Part shown: positions 13,308 to 19,910 of the stretch, in pieces
How the letters are laid out: every line of letters starts with the position of its first letter
Position numbering within the stretch: position 1 is the stretch's first letter
From: CADEEV01 sp964442185
GTDB taxonomy: Bacteria > Acidobacteriota > Vicinamibacteria > Fen-336
Reading direction: 5' to 3'
DNA length: 19,910 bases
Assembly (NCBI GenBank): GCA_964442185.1
Contig: CAYTWT010000065.1
Location: forward strand, 1 to 19,910
Made by a program: the position numbers and the translations under genes
Notes under the pieces: model-generated
The model's input: the letters and a program-made list of their open reading frames with translations, nothing else
Database searches by the model: none
What the model was told of the DNA's origin: nothing

Positions 13308-15182
13308 CGTGCCCTTGGCGATCTCATCCACCTCTTCCCGGGCGTCGATCTCGTCGCGAATGAACTCCAGGCGCGAGGAGAGCTCCGGCAGGGCGAGGCT
13401 GCCCGCGGCGCCGCGGGACAAGTCGAGACGCAGCTGTTTCAGTTGATGCTCGGCCAGGTCCTTGCGCAGCCGGAGCCGCTCGAGGACCCGGACGGCCTTC
13501 GCGATCGCTTCCTCGCGACCGAGCAGCACCTCGAGCTGGCGTTCGAACAGGCGGCGGTCCTGCGCGGAGTCCGCTCTCTCGAGACGGGCGCGCGCGTCGG
13601 AGACCGCGGCGGCCAGCGCAGAACGCTCCCCCGACGAGGTCTGCTCTTCCAGATCCGCCATCCGCGCCACGAGCGCCTCGGTCTTCTTGACGATGCCCTC
13701 CACTTCCTCCAGCAACGCCTTGGTGTCCTTGCCACCGGGCTGCGCGATCAGCGCGCGCACCCGGGCGGCCTCCTGGGCCATGGCCGAAACCACGGGGGGC
13801 GCCAGCCGCGCCGGCTCACGACCCGGCAACGGCGGCCACCCCGCGGCCGGTTCGAGCGGCTTCCGGCTGCGCTGCAGGAGCACCCAGGCTGCGGGCGCGG
13901 CGCGTAGCGCCTGCATCGCGAGTACCGCTCCCCAGATCCAGATCCAGAACGGGATCTGGTGCTGGATCACGGTCATGATCACGGCCGTCGTGAAGAAGCC
14001 GGTGAAGTGGGCGCCAACGCCACGCACCAGGCGCCAGCGCGCAGCGTCGCGCGGATCGCCCGTGGTCGGCACCTCGAGACGGTAGATGCGGCTCTCGAAG
14101 AGCGGCCGCCACTGCTCCTCGCCCTCGCGCCGGACCATCTCGAGGCCGCTCAGGTTGCCGCGCCTTAGCGCCTTGACCAGCTTCGCCTCGTCGTACACCT
14201 TCACGTCGTTCTCGGTCTGGACGTGATAGATCGACGGCCCGCTGGGAACCGGAGCCGGCGCGGGCAGCGGGGCCAAGACCTCGGCTGAGATCGGGGCCGA
14301 GAGCGAACCCGATCGCGAGCGGCCGGCCAGGGTCGCCACTGCGGAGGCCAGTTCGTCGGTCGAAGAAAAGCGCCTCGCCGGGTCCTTCTGCAGGCAACGC
14401 GCGACCAGCGCCTCGAGTTCCGCCGGCACCTCGGGCCGGAGCTCGCGGAGGGCCGGCGCCTCCCGCTCGATCACGGCTGCCAGCACCTGCGCCGGGGTGT
14501 CGCGCCGGAACGTGGGTCGCCCCGCGGCCATCTCCCACAGCACGAGGCCGGACGAGAACTGGTCCGAGCGATGGTCGACGGCCTTCCCGCTCGCCTGCTC
14601 CGGCGACATGTACTCGAGGGTACCGAGCAGCGTGCCGACGCGCGTCTCGTGGCGCGAGAGCGTCTCACGCGCCTCGATGTCGGAGAGGGGCGCCACCACG
14701 AGCTTGGCCAGACCGAAGTCGAGGATCTTCAGCACGCCCTCGGGGGTCAGCATCAGGTTCTCGGGCTTCAGGTCGCGGTGCAGGATCCCGGCCCGATGGG
14801 CCTTGGCGAGGCCATCCGTCAACTGCGCGCCGAGCTGCAGGAGCTCTTCGATCGGCAACGGTCCCCGCGCGAGACGACGCCGAAGCGTCTCGCCGGCCAC
14901 GTCTTCCATTACGATGTAGCGCAGGCCTGCGCGGTCGGCCGCTTCACCGACATCGTAGATCTGCACGATGTTCGGGTGATTGAGCGCCGACACTGCCCGC
15001 GCCTCGCGGTCGAGGCGATGCAATAGTTCCGGAGCGGCTCCGGGTTTCAGCAGCTTGAGCGCGACCGTGCGACCCAGGCGCGTGTCGCGCGCCCGGTAGA
15101 CCTCGCCCATTCCGCCCGCGCCCAGGCGCTCGATCACTTCGAAGGAGCCCACGCGGTCGCCGGGCTTCAGGGCCTGGTCCAT
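13302..15182 (-). CDS. Membrane-anchored Ser/Thr protein kinase with coiled-coil tail
   Basis: A 626-residue Hanks-type (PknB-like) kinase. The start is ATG 15182 (MDQALKPGDRVGSFEVI). The kinase domain spans about 14-280: G-loop GAGGMGEVY (21-29), Lys43 in VALKLL, HRDLKPEN (135-142), DFGLAK (155-160) and GTLEYMSPEQASG (activation segment end). A Ser/Pro/Ala linker follows. Residues about 318-367 (IYHVQTENDVKVYDEAKLVK ... EEQWRPLFESRIY) resemble a GYF_2/DUF4339-like module. Two adjacent membrane helices lie at about 388-432, like the '2TM' domain, and a long charged coiled coil runs through about 464-577. With paired helices, both the kinase and the tail should be cytoplasmic, with no external sensor domain. 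Signals probably reach it through the GYF-like or coiled-coil parts. Substrates are unknown; the nearest gene is the convergent PilZ protein. Confidence 0.92.
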   Translation of the reverse strand: MDQALKPGDRVGSFEVIERLGAGGMGEVYRARDTRLGRTVALKLLKPGAAPELLHRLDREARAVSALNHPNIVQIYDVGEAADRAGLRYIVMEDVAGETLRRRLARGPLPIEELLQLGAQLTDGLAKAHRAGILHRDLKPENLMLTPEGVLKILDFGLAKLVVAPLSDIEARETLSRHETRVGTLLGTLEYMSPEQASGKAVDHRSDQFSSGLVLWEMAAGRPTFRRDTPAQVLAAVIEREAPALRELRPEVPAELEALVARCLQKDPARRFSSTDELASAVATLAGRSRSGSLSAPISAEVLAPLPAPAPVPSGPSIYHVQTENDVKVYDEAKLVKALRRGNLSGLEMVRREGEEQWRPLFESRIYRLEVPTTGDPRDAARWRLVRGVGAHFTGFFTTAVIMTVIQHQIPFWIWIWGAVLAMQALRAAPAAWVLLQRSRKPLEPAAGWPPLPGREPARLAPPVVSAMAQEAARVRALIAQPGGKDTKALLEEVEGIVKKTEALVARMADLEEQTSSGERSALAAAVSDARARLERADSAQDRRLFERQLEVLLGREEAIAKAVRVLERLRLRKDLAEHQLKQLRLDLSRGAAGSLALPELSSRLEFIRDEIDAREEVDEIAKGTK

Positions 15183-15190
15183 GGGCGCGC

Positions 15191-15196
15191 AGCGTA
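15191..15196 (-). promoter_or_regulatory. Possible -10 box of the kinase gene
   Basis: TACGCT on the minus strand (15196 to 15191) ends eight bases before ATG 15182 with no Shine-Dalgarno between. It is the weakest of the four TANNNT boxes in the window (TACGCT matches TATAAT at three of six positions) and has no recognisable -35. Confidence 0.3.
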
Positions 15197-15325
15197 GCAC
15201 AGCGATCGTCTCCATCGGTCTCGCGCTGCTGCCCTTCACTGCGGCAGGAACGACGTCCGACACTCGACCCGGTCGAGGCACGCCGAGCAGAGTGAGACCT
15301 CACGCTATGCCCGGCGCAGGCTGTG

Positions 15326-15354
15326 TTGCCTCCCTGGGGCCAAGTGGTCATAAT
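15326..15354 (+). promoter_or_regulatory. Promoter of the toxin-antitoxin module
   Basis: TTGCCT (15326-15331) and CATAAT (15349-15354) are separated by exactly 17 bases. The predicted transcription start is near 15361, leaving a 16-base leader with a strong GA-G7 Shine-Dalgarno (15366-15374) before ATG 15377. The rest of the gap between the kinase start and this promoter (15183-15325) holds nothing else I recognise. Confidence 0.6.
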
Positions 15355-15362
15355 TCTGACCA
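15345..15362 (+). promoter_or_regulatory. Palindromic operator overlapping the -10 box
   Basis: TGGTCA (15345-15350), six bases TAATTC, then TGACCA (15357-15362) form a perfect inverted repeat. It spans the -10 box and the predicted start of transcription. Phd/YefM antitoxins repress their own operons through short palindromes at this place, so it is the likely binding site of the antitoxin dimer and the toxin-antitoxin complex. Confidence 0.55.
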
Positions 15363-15376
15363 GGTGAGGGGGGGCG

Positions 15377-15640
15377 ATGAAAACTGTCCCGCTGTCTGAG
15401 GCCAAGGCCAAGCTGAGCAGCCTGCTCGACTCCGTCGAGGGTCGCGACGAGGAGATCGTCATCACCCGCAACGGGCGGGCGGCGGCTGTGCTCGTGAGCC
15501 CCGGGGATTTTGAGAGCTGGAAGGAGACGGCGACCGTACGATCGGATGCGGATCTCGTCGCCGAGATTCGGCGGGGGCTCTCCGCGCTCAAGCGCGGCAA
15601 AGCCAAGCTCTACACCCTCGAGGAGTTGTTCCCAGGCTGA
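15377..15640 (+). CDS. Phd/YefM-family antitoxin
   Basis: An 87-residue antitoxin of the Phd/YefM type. The N-terminal half (1-50) has the family pattern: MKTVPLSEAKAKLSSLLDSV, then EIVITRNGRAAAVLVSPGDFESW, a beta-strand set that dimerises and binds DNA. The C-terminal half (residues 51-87, ending LKRGKAKLYTLEELFPG) is charged and probably disordered until it wraps the toxin. The start ATG has the strongest Shine-Dalgarno in the window. It lies 11 bases before the toxin gene. Expected role: neutralise the RelE toxin and autorepress at the operator 15345-15362. The module is on the plus strand between minus-strand core genes, which is consistent with horizontal arrival. Confidence 0.92.
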   Translation: MKTVPLSEAKAKLSSLLDSVEGRDEEIVITRNGRAAAVLVSPGDFESWKETATVRSDADLVAEIRRGLSALKRGKAKLYTLEELFPG

Positions 15641-15651
15641 TCCGCCGTGCC

Positions 15652-15936
15652 ATGCGGCGGCTCAAGGTCCCCGACGAGGTCGCCAGGCTGATCCAGGGGC
15701 TTCATCCGGATCTCAAGCGGAGGGTCCGCTCAGCTCTTGACGACATGCTCGCCGACCCCGAAGTCGGCAAAGCCCTTCGCGATGAGCTGGCGGGCCTGCG
15801 CAGTTGTCGGGTCGGCCGTTTCCGGATCGTCTACCGGGCCGCCGGCACGGTCATCGAAGTCGTGGCCATCGGCCCTCGCAGGACGATCTACGAGGAGACC
15901 TGGCGGCGCGTGCGCCGACGCCCGCCCTCCGCCTGA
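15652..15936 (+). CDS. RelE/ParE-superfamily toxin
   Basis: A 94-residue toxin. Most of this superfamily cleave mRNA in the ribosomal A site; the ParE branch poisons gyrase. The N-terminal helices are KVPDEVARLIQGLHPDLKRRV, followed by the conserved core LRDELAGLRSCRVGRFRIVY and VIEVVAIGPRRTIYEE. The Arg/Tyr pattern (R-V-G-R-F-R-I-V-Y, then G-P-R-R-T-I-Y) is that of RelE mRNA interferases, and the residues are intact. The tail, WRRVRRRPPSA, is a few residues longer than usual and very basic. ATG 15652 has no good Shine-Dalgarno, so translation probably depends on ribosomes finishing the antitoxin 11 bases earlier, keeping the toxin level lower. The following 178 bases (15937-16114) hold no gene I recognise. 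Confidence 0.9.
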   Translation: MRRLKVPDEVARLIQGLHPDLKRRVRSALDDMLADPEVGKALRDELAGLRSCRVGRFRIVYRAAGTVIEVVAIGPRRTIYEETWRRVRRRPPSA

Positions 15937-16114
15937 GGCACCAGCAAGGCAAGGCGTGGCGCTGCCTTCGTCGGCGCTGCCGGGCACCAGTCGTCGTAGA
16001 TCGATCAGCCCTCCGCGGAAGCCGCGCGGAGATCGAGCGCGACGAGATCCAGGAGCTCGTCGGTCACCGCCATCTCGAGCCGGTCTTCATGGGAGGTCGA
16101 GGGCCGGCGCGGGC

Positions 16115-17909
<1,795 letters not shown>

Positions 17910-17917
<8 letters not shown>

Positions 17918-19160
17918 TCAGCTTTTCCTCGAGGTAGCTCGCGATGCGGCCGTCTTCGACGCTCTCCTGCGCGGAGCCCGCCATGTCGCGCACGGTCCAC
18001 AGACCCCGCGCCAACTCGTCCTCGCCGATGAGCGCGACGAAGCGCGCCTTGAGCTTGTCGGCACGCTTCATCTGGGACTTGAGGCCACGGCCTTCGTGGT
18101 CGAGCAGCACGCTCAGGCCCGCGCTTCGGAGCTGCCGCTGAAGCAGCAGCGCCTTGTCCCGACCGGCGGCGGCGAGCGGCGCCAGAAACACGTCGCAGCG
18201 CGACTCGACCGCTGCGACGGGCAGGATCATCACGAGCCGCTCCATGCCGAGCGCGAAGCCGATGCCGGTGAGATCCGGCCCGCCGAGGTCCTTGACCAGG
18301 CCGTCGTAGCGGCCGCCGCCGAGCACGCTGTTCTGCGCGCCCAGGGCGCCGCTCGTGACCTCGAAGGTGGTGCGCGTGTAGTAGTCGAGGCCGCGCACCA
18401 GCCGGTGCTCGATGCGGTAGCGAATCCCGAGCAGCTCCAGCTGACGACGAACTTCGGCGAAGTGATCGCGGCACGCCGCGCACAGATGCTCCGCCAGTCT
18501 GGGCAGCGCGCCGATCAGCTCCTGCTCCTCGGGCATCTTGGAGTCGAGCACGCGTAGCGGGTTGGTCTCGGTGCGACGCTGGCTGTCGGCGCTGAGTTTC
18601 CCCAGGTTCGCGCGCAAGGCGCTTCGCAGCGTCTCGACATAGGCCGGCCGGCAGGCGGCGTCACCGACCGAGTTGACGACCAGTTCGTAGTCGCGCAGGC
18701 CGCAGGCCTCGAGGTAGCCCAGGGCCATCTCGATCACCTCCACGTCGATCGACGGTGCCGCGACGCCGAAGGCCTCGACGTCCACTTGGTGGAACTGCCG
18801 GTAGCGGCCCTTCTGCGGCCGCTCGCGCCGGAACATCGGCCCGAGCGCGTAGACGCGCAGCGCCGGGTCGTTGTTCATCAGGTTGTTCTCGATCACGCAG
18901 CGCACGATCCCGGCGGTGGCCTCGGGGCGCAACGTCAGCGACGACTCGTCACGGTCCTGAAACGTGTACATCTCCTTCGAGACGATGTCGGTCTCGGCGC
19001 CGATGCCGCGCGCGAACAGCTGTGTGTCCTCGAAGATCGGCGTCCGGATCTCGCGATAGCCGTAGCGCGCGAACAGGCCGCGCGCGGCGGCCTCGAGGCG
19101 CTGCCACGCGCCCACCTCGTCAGGCAGGATGTCCTTGGTCCCCTTGACGCCGCGAATCAC
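17910..19160 (-). CDS. hisS: Histidyl-tRNA synthetase
   Basis: Class II synthetase charging tRNA-His; 416 residues. The start is GTG 19160 (MIRGVKGTKDILPDE), overlapping the carbonic anhydrase stop as GTGA. Motif 1 lies in the first 60 residues, then motif 2 FRRERPQKGRYRQFHQ (110-125), the HisA signature LVRGLDYYTRTTFEV (254-268), motif 3 GFALGMERLVMIL (301-313), and the C-terminal anticodon-binding domain (about 324-416). CAAC (227-230) in the insertion region is the only Cys pair and may bind zinc. hisS-aspS adjacency is common in bacteria, and the two are translationally linked here. Confidence 0.98.
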
Positions 19161-19678
19161 CGCTCTCCCGCCTCCGCGAGGTAGCTTTCCTTGTAGCCGT
19201 AGTAGTTGTCGGCCGAGACGCGCAGGCTCTTCAGCTCTTCCTCGGTCAGCGAGCGGCGCACCTTGCCCGGCACGCCCATCACCAGGCTGCGGGGTGGAAT
19301 CAGCATGCCCTCGGGCACGAGCGTCTGCGCCGCGACGATCGATTCGGCCCCGACGTGCGCCTCGTTCAGGACCGTGGCGCCCATGCCGATCAGGCACCAC
19401 GAGTCGATCCGACAGCCGTGAAGCGTGACGGAGTGGCCCACCGTGACGTGATCCGCGAGCAGCGTCGTGTGCTGCTCCTTGAACACGTGGATCACGCAGC
19501 AGTCCTGGACATTCGTGTAGGCGCCGATCCGAATCGAGTGGACGTCGCCCCGAATCACGGCGTTCATCCACACCGAGGCGTGGTCGCCCAGCTCGACGTC
19601 GCCGATCACCTGGGCCGAAGCATCCACATACACCCGCTCCCCCAGTTTCGGCCAGATCCCCTTGTACGGCCGCAGCAT
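19157..19678 (-). CDS. Gamma-carbonic anhydrase family protein (YrdA/PaaY-like)
   Basis: A 173-residue left-handed beta-helix protein, forming a trimer in this family with metal bound between subunits. The three zinc/iron ligands are all present: His64 (CVIHV), His82 (TVGHSV) and His87 (TLHGC). So are Arg43 and Asp45 (RGDVHSIRIG) and Gln58 (NVQD), matching the Arg-Asp-Gln set of the archaeal enzyme Cam. Hexapeptide repeats of the form [LIV]-G-x4 run through about 20-135, and the C-terminal helix is ESYLAEAGER. Cam's extra acidic loop is missing, as in most bacterial homologues, so hydration activity is likely but not assured. ATG 19678 is chosen for its AGAGGG Shine-Dalgarno; a longer frame exists upstream. 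hisS follows with a four-base overlap. Confidence 0.93.
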   Translation of the reverse strand: MLRPYKGIWPKLGERVYVDASAQVIGDVELGDHASVWMNAVIRGDVHSIRIGAYTNVQDCCVIHVFKEQHTTLLADHVTVGHSVTLHGCRIDSWCLIGMGATVLNEAHVGAESIVAAQTLVPEGMLIPPRSLVMGVPGKVRRSLTEEELKSLRVSADNYYGYKESYLAEAGER

Positions 19679-19706
19679 CTTGCCCTCTTTTCCGAAAACG
19701 GCGAGT

Positions 19707-19910
19707 CTACCAGAGCCGCGCCCGGTATAGCCGATCGGCCAGAAAGGCAAAGACGGGAACCGCCAGGGCCGAGAGGCCGGTGGAACGCAGCCGCTGGAGG
19801 CTGACGAAACCTCCGAAGCTGGCGCTGATGTCGCCGACGCTCCAGTGCATGAACAGGCCTTGTGAAGCGTGCAGCCGGAGAACGGGCAGCAACAATGCGA
19901 GGCCCGCGCC
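19707..19910 (-). CDS. C-terminal end of a membrane protein (cut by window edge)
   Basis: The minus-strand frame is open from the window end to TAG 19709-19707. It encodes a 67-residue C-terminal piece running from GAGLALLLPVLRLHASQGLF to LADRLYRARLW. Its hydrophobic stretches (ALLLPVL near the edge and LSALAVPVFAFLADRLY near the end) and terminal Arg/Trp cluster fit the last helices of a polytopic membrane protein. I do not recognise the family. Its stop lies 28 bases before the carbonic anhydrase start, on the same strand, so it probably belongs to the same operon. Confidence 0.55.
   Translation of the reverse strand, partial: GAGLALLLPVLRLHASQGLFMHWSVGDISASFGGFVSLQRLRSTGLSALAVPVFAFLADRLYRARLW

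Noticed and set aside
15904..15917. CGGCG-CGTG-CGCCG hairpin at the toxin gene end as a terminator
   Set aside because: It lies inside coding sequence, has a short stem and no T-tract.
15937..15990. GGCACCAG direct repeat (15937-15944 and 15983-15990) and GGCGCTGCC repeat (15958-15966, 15973-15981) after the toxin gene
   Set aside because: Too short and with no element between the copies; not enough to claim a target-site duplication or attachment site of the toxin-antitoxin module.
16005..16073. Minus-strand tail TDELLDLVALDLRAASAEG downstream of aspS, faintly like the C-terminal region of MnmE
   Set aside because: Only some 15 residues look similar, and the GKxxC-type C-terminus and everything else of MnmE are absent; chance similarity is the simpler reading.

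Overview
The window is a GC-rich, densely coded bacterial chromosome segment with no rRNA, tRNA, CRISPR array, insertion sequence or phage gene that I can see. Core genes are arranged in tightly overlapped operons. The mix of a Ser/Thr kinase, a PilZ protein, a lipoprotein sulfatase, secreted subtilase/beta-barrel genes and a PhoH-YbeY-CorC-Era cluster suggests a Gram-negative of deltaproteobacterial type (Myxococcota/Desulfobacterota/Binatota-like). The lineage is inference; outer-membrane and lipoprotein signals support a diderm.

Layout. (1) Positions 33-6274, minus strand: radC > larC > metG > sulfatase lipoprotein, one overlapped transcription unit. (2) Positions 6351-9148, plus strand: CPBP-family membrane protease, secreted subtilisin-like protease, then an outer-membrane beta-barrel whose start overlaps the protease stop. 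The C-terminal remnant of a RelE toxin gene and a G/C-tract hairpin follow. (3) Positions 9294-12788, minus strand: phoH > ybeY > corC > era, a compact ribosome/RNA-maturation cluster. (4) Positions 12930-13274, plus strand: a PilZ-domain protein, convergent with a membrane-anchored Ser/Thr kinase (13302-15182, minus). (5) Positions 15326-15936, plus strand: a complete Phd/RelE-type toxin-antitoxin module with its own promoter and palindromic operator, sitting as an island against the surrounding minus-strand genes. (6) Positions 16115-19910, minus strand: the end of a membrane protein, then gamma-carbonic anhydrase > hisS > aspS.

Most of the window is housekeeping: tRNA charging (MetRS, HisRS, AspRS), 16S/30S maturation (YbeY, Era, PhoH) and nickel-pincer cofactor synthesis (LarC). 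The accessory parts are the CPBP/subtilase/barrel set, the kinase with an unusual C-terminal half, and the two RelE traces, one live and one dead. The least expected signal is regulatory. Four genes, three of them at the head of a transcription unit, carry a TANNNT -10 box 6-9 bases before a start codon with no Shine-Dalgarno sequence, which points to leaderless transcripts. The toxin-antitoxin module instead has a strong Shine-Dalgarno and a normal leader. A second point is the phoH 5' end, where the leaderless-type start lies in a different frame from the PhoH body. This means either a short upstream ORF or a one-base indel.
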